The notes under the pieces are model-generated. The model was not told where the DNA came from. It made no database searches and saw only the letters and a list, made by a program, of their open reading frames with translations. Source: an uncultured Eubacteriales bacterium (GTDB taxonomy: Bacteria > Bacillota > Clostridia > Christensenellales > CAG-138). From it: a DNA stretch of 63,594 nt. Every line of letters starts with the position of its first letter. The stretch's first letter is position 1. Location: assembly GCA_902802575.1 (NCBI GenBank), contig CADCMN010000002.1, positions 1 through 63,594 of the forward strand. The letters run 5' to 3'. Shown here piece by piece: positions 49,767-58,796 of this stretch. A program made the translations under genes and the position numbers.

Positions 49767-51947
49767 TCAAGGCACTTTGACGGTGATGATATGGCTGGTA
49801 TCGAAGTCAACGCTGTTGTTGCGGTATACCTTGCAGCGGAACATCCTTCCATCAAACTTTGTTGTGGCCTTCTTGATGATGAGCTTTTCGGTTGTGGAGT
49901 ACTTGACCCATTTTCCTTTGTTCACATCGTAATACTCCCACACGTATTTGAGCTTTCCGCCCGCATGCGCCTTCATGGTCAGGCTGTACTCCAATTTGGA
50001 GCCGACAGCGGCATGCAACGTAACGTCAGTGGTCGGCGTGTCGATCTCCGGTCCAGCGCTTACCACCTTGATCTTGACTACCTTGGAGGTAACGCCCTTG
50101 GGCTTCAACGGATTCCGAACGACGCAGCGATACTGCGCGCCGTCGCAATTCCATTCGGCCACCGGCTTGAATACATCCGACTTGGCGCCGGTACCGGTGC
50201 AATCCTCCCACTTTCCGCCCTTGAGCCTGCGCTGCCAAGTGTAGGTCAGGGCGTCTCCGGTAGCTCCGATGGTCAGGGTCACAGTATCTCCCTCGTTATA
50301 GCTGGGCTTATCAGCATAGGGTTTTACCTTGATCTGGACCTTTTCTTTGACGATCATAAGCTTGGCCGCATTGCTTGGCTTGGTGCCAAATTTATTCTCG
50401 GTCATACACCGGTATTCGTATCCATTGTTCTCCTCGGTGACCGTTACCATGAGGGCGGCCTTTTGGGCGGTCGGATTGTCCAAGAGATCCGACCAGGCAT
50501 CGGAACTGTTCTTCCGATATTGCCACTGATAGCTCTCAGCACCGATAGCAACGACGGAGAACACAGCGGGTTTCCCAACCATATTGCCCGTGTCCACAGG
50601 ATATGTCGGATCCACTGTAGGACTACTGTTGATGACGGTCAGGGTGGCCTCGCCGGAAATGACCTCACCGTTTGCATCGGTCACAACACAGCGAACCTTC
50701 ATATTGTTGTGCGTCGCATAAACCGCCTTGAAAGAGTAGGTGGCAGCGGTCTCGCCGGCAATCGCGACCCAGGAATTGGTGCCCGTATCATATTTCTCCC
50801 ACTGATAGGTGATGGGGTCCATACCCGAAGCGGTCACCTTGAAGTTCGTATTTTCATTGTCGAGGACCCAAGTGTCCTGCGGCTGGGAAGTGATCGTGGG
50901 TTTGAGCTCCAGATTCTCAAGATCGACGAACCAATAGTACACATAGCCTACCAGGTCTCCATGAGCGATCTTGATCCAGTCTCCCTCGCGGGAAAGATAC
51001 TGCACCACCGTTCCTGCATCAACGGAACCCAATTTGGTGCCATTGGTGGCAGCCTTCTGCCGGACGGGGGCCGTATCATTGGAGCCATGCTTTATGATCT
51101 TGACATTCGTTCCGCTGGGAAGAGTGGCAATGACCCGCAGAACCACATCCTGATCGTAGAGCTTCTTTTCCGTGTCACTGCAGGCCTGGACCTTTACGGT
51201 CAGCGTGCCGACTTCCGTGAGTCCGGGAACATCGGTCGTCCAGGTCTTTCCATTGTCCGTGGAAAACTCGATGGTACAACCGTCGCCATTCACGAGATAT
51301 GCTTCCACATAATGGGGATTCCCATCATACAGGAAAGTGCCGCCCTTAGCCTTGATCTGGACCAAAGACATATTGGGGCCGCCGCCGCCCTGGCCATTGG
51401 GCCGGGAGGTGATCGAAATATGCTCGAAATAGACAAAGCCCGTGAGCGCACCGTTGGAGACCTCAAACCAGTCGCCTTCCTGACTGAGCAGGCTGCATAC
51501 GTCTCCGGCGTCAAGCTCGCCAAGCTTATCGCTGTTGGTTCTGGGACCGGCATACACGGACGCTTTGGTGACGGAACCGTTGGCAATGATCTTGACGGTG
51601 CTCCCAACAGGAGCGTTGCCCACCACCTCGAGGATGACCGCATTGTCGGCATGCTTTATATCATTGTTCTTAACAGCGCGTGCATAGACGACGAGCGTGC
51701 CGGGATTCGTGATCGTGGGGGCATCCTCGGTCCAAGTCGCTTTCTCATACACAGAGTAGTATGAATACTGGATGGTCCACCCCGCTTCATTCATTTCCGC
51801 ATGGACCGTCTTGGCATGGCCGTCGTAATAATACGAACCGCCGGTCAGGGTCAATTTGGCCTCAGCGGAAGTATCCTCTGCGATCATCATCGGCAGCAGA
51901 CCAAACACCATGATCGCTGTCAACAACAAACAGATTGTTTTCTTCAT
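49767..51947 (-). CDS. Secreted modular protein with SH3 and Ig-like repeats
   Basis: A 726-residue secreted protein with a signal peptide (MKKTICLLLTAIMVFGLLPM). A two-fold duplicated block follows, each with a short YDG-type Ig strand domain (GGSYYYDGHAKTVHA; GGTFLYDGNPHYVEA) and a bacterial SH3 domain (about 110-180 and 265-345; GDWFEVSNGALTGFVYF and GDWIKIAHGDLVGYVYY). Four Ig-like domains then run to the C-terminus (about 345-726; TYQWEKYD, SYQWQYRK, TYTWQRRL, KYVWEYYD). There is no sortase signal or membrane anchor, so attachment is probably by SH3 binding to the wall. GGGGAG precedes the ATG. Confidence 0.88.
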   Translation of the reverse strand: MKKTICLLLTAIMVFGLLPMMIAEDTSAEAKLTLTGGSYYYDGHAKTVHAEMNEAGWTIQYSYYSVYEKATWTEDAPTITNPGTLVVYARAVKNNDIKHADNAVILEVVGNAPVGSTVKIIANGSVTKASVYAGPRTNSDKLGELDAGDVCSLLSQEGDWFEVSNGALTGFVYFEHISITSRPNGQGGGGPNMSLVQIKAKGGTFLYDGNPHYVEAYLVNGDGCTIEFSTDNGKTWTTDVPGLTEVGTLTVKVQACSDTEKKLYDQDVVLRVIATLPSGTNVKIIKHGSNDTAPVRQKAATNGTKLGSVDAGTVVQYLSREGDWIKIAHGDLVGYVYYWFVDLENLELKPTITSQPQDTWVLDNENTNFKVTASGMDPITYQWEKYDTGTNSWVAIAGETAATYSFKAVYATHNNMKVRCVVTDANGEVISGEATLTVINSSPTVDPTYPVDTGNMVGKPAVFSVVAIGAESYQWQYRKNSSDAWSDLLDNPTAQKAALMVTVTEENNGYEYRCMTENKFGTKPSNAAKLMIVKEKVQIKVKPYADKPSYNEGDTVTLTIGATGDALTYTWQRRLKGGKWEDCTGTGAKSDVFKPVAEWNCDGAQYRCVVRNPLKPKGVTSKVVKIKVVSAGPEIDTPTTDVTLHAAVGSKLEYSLTMKAHAGGKLKYVWEYYDVNKGKWVKYSTTEKLIIKKATTKFDGRMFRCKVYRNNSVDFDTSHIITVKVP

Positions 51948-51968
51948 TGTGTGTACTCCCCTTTCCTG

Positions 51969-51984
51969 ACACAATATGTTGTGT
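51969..51984. promoter_or_regulatory. Perfect palindrome before the SH3/Ig gene
   Basis: ACACAATATGTTGTGT is a perfect inverted repeat (6-base arms around a self-complementary centre), 21 bases before the start codon, in the 5' leader. It could be an operator or a small RNA stem. No T run follows. Confidence 0.4.
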
Positions 51985-52089
51985 TACCACATAATCGCCC
52001 GAATTCTACGGATAATACATGTAAACTATACCATAATTTATGAAATTATTACAGCGTTATAAATGTGAAATTTCTGTGAACACGCTAAT

Positions 52090-52128
52090 AAAATAGCCTT
52101 TTTCCGTGTCATTTGTCAGAAAAAGGCT
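52090..52128 (-). terminator. Terminator after dapB
   Basis: AGCCTTTTTC (52095-52104) pairs with GAAAAAGGCT (52119-52128). Read leftward the stem is followed by ATTTTATT. It ends the dapA-dapB unit. Confidence 0.8.
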
Positions 52129-52152
52129 GCATAAGTCTTTTGCATACTTATC

Positions 52153-52911
52153 CTATATGCATATAACATCCGCCATGGTATAGAATCCCGGCTTCTGCCG
52201 TACCAGAAAGGCCGCCGCCTTGAGGGCGCCCTGGGCAAAGACCCGCTTGCTGCCGGCGCGATGGGTGATGATGAGCTCCTCGTCGTCGCCTAAAAAGTAT
52301 ACTGCATGCTCTCCGGCCTTATTTCCGCCCCGCAGGGAATGGATGCCGATCTCCTCCTTGGCGCGGCGTTTGTTTTTTTCATGCCGACCGAAGACGAGTT
52401 CGCTTTCCCCGCTGCGAGCGTGTTCGATGGCTTCGGCCAGCATCAGGGCTGTCCCGCTGGGCGCGTCCACCTTCAGATTGTGATGGGTCTCCACGATCTC
52501 AGGATCAAAGGCATCCCCCAGCACCTTGGTCGCCGCCTGCACCAAGGCGAGCTGCAAGTTGACGCCCAAGGACATATTGCGGGAATAGAACACGGGTATG
52601 ATCCGGGAAGCCGCCTTCAGACGCATCATGTCCTCCTCCCCCAGCCCCGTGGTCCCGGTGACGAGGGGCTTGCCTTCGCGCAAGCACAGCTCCATCACCG
52701 CTATGGTCGCCGCGGGACGAGAAAAGTCGATGGCTACGTCGAAGGGTACGTCCACCGCCTGAGCGGAGGCAAACAGCGGGACCGGGTATTCCCCGGCCTG
52801 CAAATCCACACCCGCAGCAGGAACCAGATCCCCCGTCCCATCTTCCATGGCGGTCAGGATCGCCTTTCCCATATGACCCATGGCACCATTGATCAAAACG
52901 CGTTGTTTCAT
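52153..52911 (-). CDS. dapB: 4-hydroxy-tetrahydrodipicolinate reductase
   Basis: A 252-residue enzyme with the N-terminal NAD(P)-binding motif INGAMGHMGKAI and the family signature ETHHNLKVDAPSGTALML (catalytic His/Lys region near 150-165). It makes tetrahydrodipicolinate on the lysine and diaminopimelate pathway. It follows dapA by 10 bases and is therefore co-transcribed. In sporeformers the pathway also supplies dipicolinate and spore-cortex peptidoglycan. Confidence 0.95.
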   Translation of the reverse strand: MKQRVLINGAMGHMGKAILTAMEDGTGDLVPAAGVDLQAGEYPVPLFASAQAVDVPFDVAIDFSRPAATIAVMELCLREGKPLVTGTTGLGEEDMMRLKAASRIIPVFYSRNMSLGVNLQLALVQAATKVLGDAFDPEIVETHHNLKVDAPSGTALMLAEAIEHARSGESELVFGRHEKNKRRAKEEIGIHSLRGGNKAGEHAVYFLGDDEELIITHRAGSKRVFAQGALKAAAFLVRQKPGFYTMADVICI

Positions 52912-52921
52912 GCTGTCCCCT

Positions 52922-53806
52922 TTATGAAATCAGGCCAAAGTCCTTCAACGCCTTCCGCATCTTGGCTTCGTTCTCCGCGGAAGGGGGCACGAGCGGCAGC
53001 CGCAGCTCGGAGGAGCACAGATCCATCATGCCCATCATGGTTTTGATGGGGATGGGATTGGTCTCCGAAAAGGCGGCACGCCAGATGGGTAAAAGGCTGA
53101 ATTGAAGTTTGCGGGCAATGTCCAGCTTTCCGGCAAAGAAAGCCATACAGAGATTGTGGACCTCGGAAGGCACCACGTTGGCGATGGTGGAGATGACGCC
53201 CTTGCCGCCGACGGACAGGACGGGCAGGATGTGGTCGTCGTTGCCGGAATAGATGTCCAAGCCGGGACACAGGGCTGCCAGGTTTACGATCTGCTCGATG
53301 TTGCCGCTGGCTTCCTTGATGCCCACCACGTTCTCGCAGACGTCCATGATCTCCCGCATGGTGGCGGGCAGGACGTTGAGGCCCGTGCGGGAAGGCACGT
53401 TGTAGACGATAATGGGAATGTGGACCTGCTCACAGATGGCCCCGTAATGGGCTACCAATCCCTTCTGTGTGGTCTTGTTATAAAACGGTGTGACAATGAG
53501 CAGCCCATCCACTCCCAGTGCCTCTGCGGTGCGGGAGAAGTCGATGACCGCGGCGGTATTGTTGCCGCCAGTGCCGGCAATGACTGGCAGCCGGCGGTTG
53601 ACCCTGTCCACCGCGAAGCGGATCACCTCCACCCGTTCCTCCTGGGACAAGGTAGCCGCCTCGCCTGTGGTACCGCAAACGATGATGGCATCCGTGCCGC
53701 TGATGATCTGCAGCTCGATCAGCCGCGTCAAGGCGGTGTAATCCACTTCCCCGTTGGTGAACGGTGTGACCAGGGCGACGCCCGAACCTTTGAAAATGGT
53801 GCTCAT
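52922..53806 (-). CDS. dapA: 4-hydroxy-tetrahydrodipicolinate synthase
   Basis: A 294-residue class I aldolase: Schiff-base Lys164 in VGIKEASG, Tyr135 and Arg140 in VYNVPSRTG, and the GTTGEAATL pyruvate-binding loop at 45-53. It condenses pyruvate with aspartate semialdehyde as the first committed step to diaminopimelate and lysine. GGAGGG precedes the ATG. It has its own strong promoter overlapping the end of spoIIP, so it need not be read with the sporulation genes. Confidence 0.95.
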   Translation of the reverse strand: MSTIFKGSGVALVTPFTNGEVDYTALTRLIELQIISGTDAIIVCGTTGEAATLSQEERVEVIRFAVDRVNRRLPVIAGTGGNNTAAVIDFSRTAEALGVDGLLIVTPFYNKTTQKGLVAHYGAICEQVHIPIIVYNVPSRTGLNVLPATMREIMDVCENVVGIKEASGNIEQIVNLAALCPGLDIYSGNDDHILPVLSVGGKGVISTIANVVPSEVHNLCMAFFAGKLDIARKLQFSLLPIWRAAFSETNPIPIKTMMGMMDLCSSELRLPLVPPSAENEAKMRKALKDFGLIS

Positions 53807-53839
53807 AGGCCTTCCCTCCGTTGTCGTTGTCTTGATTTA

Positions 53840-53868
53840 ATTGTACCTTTTTCATGTTTCTTTGTCAA
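53840..53868 (-). promoter_or_regulatory. Near-consensus promoter for dapA-dapB
   Basis: Read leftward: TTGACA (53868-53863), exactly 17 bases, and TACAAT (53845-53840). The -35 box lies within the final codons of spoIIP. This is the closest match to the sigma-A consensus that I saw in the window. Confidence 0.75.
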
Positions 53869-54835
53869 TTACCGCTCTGTTCGGAATCAGTGATCGACGG
53901 AAGGCCAGCGCGGTATCGTCTGTGTGATCCGCAATATACGTCTCCGCCAAGGTCAGCGCCAGGCTTTCGGCCAGGGACGGAACGGCATGCAGCGCCTGTT
54001 CGAGGGTGTTGGCGTTGTGCCCCACCTCGATCAGCAGGCTCAACTGTCCCACATGCTGGTTGTATCGTCCGGTCTTGATCCGTACGTCCCGACACAGCCG
54101 CTTTTCAATGTGCCTAAGGTGCTCTGTCAGGGAGGCGGCCAACGCATAGTTGCTGTCAAAATCCGGTTTGTCCTCGTATTTTGTTCCCCGTCCTACCACG
54201 CACATGAGCCTGGCGGTGGGAAGCCCGTCCACCATCACATAGTCTGAAGCATCGGAGCTGGCATCCCGATGGATGTCGATGAACAGCACCAGTGAAGGGT
54301 ATCGCTCCAAATACCGGCGCATGGTGATCTCGCTGCGATCATAGGCAGTTTTCAGGCTGGGAGGCTCGTGGTCCGTCGTATCGTGCAGAACGGCAAAGCC
54401 ATATTCCCTCCGCAGCCGTTCTGCCAAAGCCTCTCCCACGGCCAATACGCTTTTGCTGGCATCGGCGGTTCGGTAAGCGGACGTTTGGATATAGGGGGCG
54501 GCGGCCGTGGCTGTGTAGGCTTCCGTGGTATGCGTGTGGTAGATCAGGATCTTTGGGGCTTCGCCTCTCAGATCGAGGCTTTGGAATACAGCCGTCGCCT
54601 CCGCGCAAGTGACGCGGAGCGGCTCGGATGGTTGAGCCGGCTCAAGCGCTCTCACGCCGTCTTCCGGCATGATCGTTGCCTCCGGGGTGGTCACGGAAAA
54701 CACCGGTCGAAGGCCGGTATCCGCCGGGGGCAGCAGATCGATGATGCGCAGGACGGATAATACCAAAAGTATAAGAAAGAGGGTCAGAAAAAACCGCTCC
54801 TGCCCGGCATGGGGTCGTTTGATCCTTCGATGCAT
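53852..54835 (-). CDS. spoIIP: Stage II sporulation protein P
   Basis: A 327-residue protein with an N-terminal membrane helix (about 14-35) and an extracellular amidase/endopeptidase domain. Conserved segments include ILIYHTHTTEAY (near 97), LFIDIHRDA (near 190) and LLIEVGHNANTLEQA (near 270), which supply the zinc and catalytic residues. SpoIIP thins the septal wall during engulfment in the mother cell. It follows gpr in the same direction, the same order as in Bacillus. GGGAGG precedes the ATG. A CATAGGGT box about 30 bases upstream may be a sigma-E -10. Confidence 0.93.
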   Translation of the reverse strand: MHRRIKRPHAGQERFFLTLFLILLVLSVLRIIDLLPPADTGLRPVFSVTTPEATIMPEDGVRALEPAQPSEPLRVTCAEATAVFQSLDLRGEAPKILIYHTHTTEAYTATAAAPYIQTSAYRTADASKSVLAVGEALAERLRREYGFAVLHDTTDHEPPSLKTAYDRSEITMRRYLERYPSLVLFIDIHRDASSDASDYVMVDGLPTARLMCVVGRGTKYEDKPDFDSNYALAASLTEHLRHIEKRLCRDVRIKTGRYNQHVGQLSLLIEVGHNANTLEQALHAVPSLAESLALTLAETYIADHTDDTALAFRRSLIPNRAVIDKET

Positions 54836-54881
54836 CCTGTTTACACCTCCCTGTCATAACCCTATGCATGGGCGAGAGGGA

Positions 54882-55766
54882 TTATCGCATGAGCCCCTCC
54901 AGCGCCCCATAATTCTCCCCGAAAAGCGCAAGATTCAGCCCATAGGACAGGATGGACGCGCCGTCCTTGACCATGGCGTCGATATCCTTGGGTGTGACGC
55001 ACATGGACAGAAAGCCGGCGCCGAGCAAACGTTTGGCTTTCAAAAACAGGTCCTGTGCGTTCATGCGGAGGAGTCCCGAATAGAGGATCGCCTCTGCCGT
55101 CAGCACCAGCGGAATGCCCACGGCGATCACCGGTATGCCCAAGGTCTTCTTGCTGAGCCCCATCCTGAAATTGCCCACCCCCGCCCCGGGCGAAATGCCT
55201 GTGTCGTTAAGCTGGACCATGGTCCCCACATGGTCGCTTTCGGAGGACGCCAACGCGTCCACCGCCACCACCAGATCCGGCCGGAGTACGGAGACGATGC
55301 CGGTCACGGCCTCCGCCGTTTCCACTCCGGTCATCCCCATGACGCCGGCCGCGAAGGCGGCTACGGTACGTGTCCCGGCCGGCAGGAGCTCCGGGAAATG
55401 ATTCTGAACATGACGAGTGACGAAGAGATTTTCAATGGTCTGAGGGCCCAGCGCATCCGGGGTCACATGCCGATTGCCTAAGCCCACCACCAACACACTC
55501 TTCACCTCGCCCATCAGGAGAGACAGTTCCATGGCAAGACAGCGCCCCGCCTCCCGGCGAACCTCCTTGCTGGAAAGGCCTCCTTCCGGCAGTGTCAGCG
55601 TGATATAGCTGCCCCGAGGCTTGTCCAGCTTTCGCTCGGCATCCTGGGTACACACCCGTATCCTGGATATGCGCATCCGTCCTTTGGATTCATTTTCCTC
55701 CTCTACCCCTCCCAGCGCAGGGCAGCGCTGCAACGCCTCATGTGCCATATCGGTGCGGGTATTCAT
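54882..55766 (-). CDS. gpr: Germination protease GPR
   Basis: A 294-residue spore protease of the A25 family. It begins RTDMAHEA, which resembles the GPR autoprocessing site (cut after a Glu or Asp near an N-terminal hydrophobic-Glu sequence). VLVVGLGNRHVTPDALGP, AFAAGVMGMTGVET and VVAVDALASS follow as family signatures. It degrades small acid-soluble spore proteins at germination. It is shorter than Bacillus GPR (about 368), as in many clostridia. The start at 55766 has GGGAGG. A terminator stands between spoIVA and gpr. Confidence 0.93.
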   Translation of the reverse strand: MNTRTDMAHEALQRCPALGGVEEENESKGRMRISRIRVCTQDAERKLDKPRGSYITLTLPEGGLSSKEVRREAGRCLAMELSLLMGEVKSVLVVGLGNRHVTPDALGPQTIENLFVTRHVQNHFPELLPAGTRTVAAFAAGVMGMTGVETAEAVTGIVSVLRPDLVVAVDALASSESDHVGTMVQLNDTGISPGAGVGNFRMGLSKKTLGIPVIAVGIPLVLTAEAILYSGLLRMNAQDLFLKAKRLLGAGFLSMCVTPKDIDAMVKDGASILSYGLNLALFGENYGALEGLMR

Positions 55767-55780
55767 GGGTCCACCTCCCA

Positions 55781-55813
55781 AAAAGAAAACTGCCGGCCCT
55801 TTCGAGCCGGTAG
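55781..55813 (-). terminator. Terminator after spoIVA
   Basis: Read leftward, CTACCGGC (55813-55806) pairs with GCCGGCAG (55797-55790, one G-T), followed by TTTTCTTTTT. Confidence 0.85.
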
Positions 55814-55830
55814 TTAGCGTAACCAATTTT

Positions 55831-57303
55831 TTATAGCAGAATACAGATGAGACCGTTGCAATCCTCGTTGACCATCCGTTCGATGGTGCCCTGCATCTTC
55901 TGCTGCACGTTCACCGGCATGCCCCCCAGCTTCCCCTGCATGTTCTCCGTCACCATATCCTGCAGGGTTTTTCCGAAGAAGGACGTCTGCCACAGGGCGT
56001 TCACATCCTCCTGACGGGCGGCGTTCAGGTGGTCCATCAGGTTTTTTGCCTGCTCCTCCGAACCGATGAGTGGACTGACTTCCGTGTCGATATCCACCTT
56101 CACAATGTGCAGACCCTTCGCCCTGGCCCTGAGCCGCACGCCGCAGCGACCGCCCTGGCGAAACATCTCTGGCTCCATGAGCTCCATTTCTTCCATGGAG
56201 GGCGTGACCACGCCATAGCCCGTTTGCTCCGCTTCCTCCAGCGCGTTGGAGAGCCGATCATATGCATGTTTGGCGGCCGCAAACTCCCGAATGGCGGAGA
56301 AGAGGGCAAAATCGTCTGCGATCTCCACCCCGGTCTCCTCGCTGAGCAGGGTATAGAACATGCTTTCCTCCGGCGTCAACGCCAGCGTTACCGTGCCTGT
56401 GCCCAGGTCCGCTCCCTCCCATTCCGCTTTTTTGAAATGATCCAAAGATCGCATGCCCTCCACCAGCTTGTTGCAGTCGCCGACGGTTTGCACCTGGGGC
56501 GACAGCTCTCGCAGCATGGACAGCACGCCCTCCATAAGAGGGCTTTCCCCGGATAATGCACGCAGAAAGCCGGGGATGCTGATCTCCACCAGCTTGACGG
56601 GAAATGCATAGAGGATCTGCGTGATCAGTTCGCGCACCTCCCCGCCGGACATGTTCTTCGCATCCAGGGGTACCGCTGTGACCCCATAGCGGTTGGAAAT
56701 ATCCTTTGACAACGTCTGAGCGATCTCCCCCTCCGGGCTTGTGCTGTTGACGACCACCACGAAGGGCTTGGCGGCCGCCTTGGCCGCCTCGATAGCCTGG
56801 CGCTCCGCTTCCTCGTAGCTTCCCCGAGGAAGATCCGTGATGGACCCATCCGTTGTCATGACGATGGATATGGTGGCGTGTTCCTGAATCACACGGGTGG
56901 TGCCCACCTCGGCGGCCTGAGAAAAAGGAATGTCGTGGTCGAACCAGGGGGTGGTGACCATGCGCGGCCCTTCCCCTTCCCGATCCCCTACCGCGCCGGG
57001 GACCATGTACCCCACGCAATCGATCAGCTTGCACCGACAGGATACGCCCTCCTCAAAGGTGACATTCACCGCCTCCGCCGGTACGAACCGAGGTTGGGTC
57101 GTCATTATGCTGCGACCGGCGCCGCTTTGGGGTAGCTCGTCGATCAATCTCTCCTTTTCAAAATCATTTTCCATGTTGGGCAACAGCAGCAGTTCCGAGA
57201 AGCGTTTGATAAAAGTCGATTTCCCGGTGCGTACGGGCCCCGCCACGGCGATATAGATATCCCCGCCGGTCCGTTCCGCCATATCTCGATAAATATCTCT
57301 CAT
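55831..57303 (-). CDS. spoIVA: Stage IV sporulation protein A, coat-basement ATPase
   Basis: A 490-residue protein, the same length as B. subtilis SpoIVA (492). The Walker A motif GPVRTGKST is at 22-30 and there is a TTDGSITDLPR segment near 140. The C-terminal end LICILL resembles the conserved tail needed for anchoring to SpoVM. It polymerises with ATP on the forespore surface to build the coat base. GGAGG lies upstream of the ATG, and a sigma-E-like promoter lies 28 bases further. This is the strongest evidence that the organism makes endospores. Confidence 0.95.
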   Translation of the reverse strand: MRDIYRDMAERTGGDIYIAVAGPVRTGKSTFIKRFSELLLLPNMENDFEKERLIDELPQSGAGRSIMTTQPRFVPAEAVNVTFEEGVSCRCKLIDCVGYMVPGAVGDREGEGPRMVTTPWFDHDIPFSQAAEVGTTRVIQEHATISIVMTTDGSITDLPRGSYEEAERQAIEAAKAAAKPFVVVVNSTSPEGEIAQTLSKDISNRYGVTAVPLDAKNMSGGEVRELITQILYAFPVKLVEISIPGFLRALSGESPLMEGVLSMLRELSPQVQTVGDCNKLVEGMRSLDHFKKAEWEGADLGTGTVTLALTPEESMFYTLLSEETGVEIADDFALFSAIREFAAAKHAYDRLSNALEEAEQTGYGVVTPSMEEMELMEPEMFRQGGRCGVRLRARAKGLHIVKVDIDTEVSPLIGSEEQAKNLMDHLNAARQEDVNALWQTSFFGKTLQDMVTENMQGKLGGMPVNVQQKMQGTIERMVNEDCNGLICILL

Positions 57304-57331
57304 ACCGTTCCTCCGCGTGTTTCTATATCTC

Positions 57332-57359
57332 ACTGTATGCAATTTTCGCCGAGGTATGC
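57332..57359 (-). promoter_or_regulatory. Sigma-E-like promoter of spoIVA
   Basis: Read leftward: GCATAC (57359-57354), a 14-base spacer, and CATACAGT (57339-57332), which matches the sigma-E -10 consensus CATACANT. spoIVA is sigma-E-dependent in Bacillus. Confidence 0.6.
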
Positions 57360-57366
57360 GGGGCTC

Positions 57367-57395
57367 TTTTCATCCGGGATCGTTAGTGGTATACT
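57367..57395 (+). promoter_or_regulatory. Promoter of the GT-C gene, leaderless
   Basis: TTTTCA (57367-57372), a 17-base spacer, and TATACT (57390-57395). The chosen ATG at 57402 starts six bases after the -10 box, where transcription itself should begin. Confidence 0.5.
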
Positions 57396-57401
57396 ATGCT
57401 C

Positions 57402-58751
57402 ATGAATAAGCTTGTCCGTGCCATCCGAATAGGGATACCCGCTTTGGCCGTCGCCATGTTTTGCCTGTGGCTCCGGTCCCGGGCAAATCCCCTGTTTCCC
57501 GGCCCGGTTTTCGCGCTCATCAGCATATGCCTGTTCACCCTCACTCTGATTTCGGCCCTATCCCGCTGGGCCGCGAGCGTTGTTGAAGATCACGCCATTC
57601 TCCCTGAAACTGCCGACACAAAGCGGGAGCGTTTCTCGGCGTGGGCTGTCCTGTTGGGATTCGGCGTCGCCGTCAGCACGTTTGAATTCGTTCTTGTGTA
57701 TCTGCTCTCCAACTCCTCAAACGACTTTCTGCACAGCTTCTCCGAGCTGTACTATCGCAGCGATGTGGCTCACTATATGGGCATCGCCAAGGATTGGTAC
57801 GTCCCAGAGGGAGACGAGCGGCTGCGATTGGTGTTTTTGCCCCTATACTCCCTGGCGATTCGCCTGCTGACATGGCAAGGCAACTATTTTCAAGGCGCTT
57901 TCATCGCCGCTCAGCTGTTTTCCTTGCTCTGTCTGCCCGCCGCCTATGAGCTGTTTCGCTTGGACATGAATCGCCCGGCTGCTATGGCATGCGCCAGGAT
58001 ATTGTACCTTCTCCCCGGCGCTGCCTTCCTGCGCGTGCCCATGAGCGAGGGATTGTTCCTGTTTCTCACCCTGCTGGCCGTGTATGCCGCCCGTAAACGT
58101 CGCTTTTGGCTGGCCGGCTTCCTCACGGCCCTCTCCGCCTTTACCCGTTCCCTGGGCGTCCTGCTGTTGAGTCTTTTGTTCATAGAGATGGTGTTTGCCT
58201 TTGCCGATGCCTGGCGAAAAGACCGACAGGCATCGCTTCATCTGATCCCCAAATATGTGGGCTGTCTGCTGCTTGGCTGCGTGGGCACGCTGCTGTATCT
58301 GGCCATCAATTGGCAGGTCAGCGGCAGTCCCTTCACCTTCCTCATCTATCAGCGGGAGAACTGGACCCAGGAGCTGGGATTGTTCTTCAACACCGCCGCC
58401 TATCAATCGGAATACGCCCTGTCCTATTTTCGTGATTTGGATTGGGAATCGGTGCTTTCCCTGAGTTTGCCCAATATGATCTGTTGTTTCGGCGCGTTGG
58501 GTCTGCTGTGCGCGGATCGAAAGCGGATGCGCGTCAGTTATCTGCTGTGGGCGTTGGTATACTATGCCGTTTCGGTGGGCGCCACCTGGCTTCTGAGCGG
58601 GCCCCGATATCTTGCCATGCTGTTCCCGCTGGCGCCGGCGCTGAAGCGCTATGCCCAAAAGCCCTTGCATGAAGCGATCCTGGAACTGCTCCTGCTTCTT
58701 GGGCAAACCGTTTACCTGCTGATGCTGGCGTTGGATATGTTCGTATATTGA
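57402..58751 (+). CDS. PIG-V-like membrane glycosyltransferase (GT-C fold)
   Basis: A 449-residue integral membrane protein with about 10 helices. The first large outside loop has YYRSDVAHYMGIAKDWY (near 115), equivalent to the D-x-x-H motif of the PIG-V/GT-C mannosyltransferases that use a polyprenyl-phosphate sugar donor. The later SFTRSLGVLL and GPRYLAMLFPL segments fit the same family. The acceptor is unknown; a surface glycan or lipid is likely. ATG 57396 touches the -10 box, so 57402 is taken as start. No ribosome site is present. It is divergent from spoIVA and upstream of the ABC exporter gene. Confidence 0.8.
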   Translation: MNKLVRAIRIGIPALAVAMFCLWLRSRANPLFPGPVFALISICLFTLTLISALSRWAASVVEDHAILPETADTKRERFSAWAVLLGFGVAVSTFEFVLVYLLSNSSNDFLHSFSELYYRSDVAHYMGIAKDWYVPEGDERLRLVFLPLYSLAIRLLTWQGNYFQGAFIAAQLFSLLCLPAAYELFRLDMNRPAAMACARILYLLPGAAFLRVPMSEGLFLFLTLLAVYAARKRRFWLAGFLTALSAFTRSLGVLLLSLLFIEMVFAFADAWRKDRQASLHLIPKYVGCLLLGCVGTLLYLAINWQVSGSPFTFLIYQRENWTQELGLFFNTAAYQSEYALSYFRDLDWESVLSLSLPNMICCFGALGLLCADRKRMRVSYLLWALVYYAVSVGATWLLSGPRYLAMLFPLAPALKRYAQKPLHEAILELLLLLGQTVYLLMLALDMFVY

Positions 58752-58761
58752 TGAATTGACG

Positions 58762-58790
58762 TAGACAAACCGGCGAATATCCGATATACT
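58762..58790 (+). promoter_or_regulatory. Promoter of the ABC exporter, leaderless
   Basis: TAGACA (58762-58767), exactly 17 bases, and TATACT (58785-58790), six bases before the ATG at 58797. No Shine-Dalgarno sequence is present. Confidence 0.6.
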
Positions 58791-58796
58791 GAACAT

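Noticed and set aside
52090..53870. Lysine riboswitch near dapA or dapB
   Set aside because: The predicted leader of dapA is under 30 bases, too short for the aptamer, and nothing resembling it is present.
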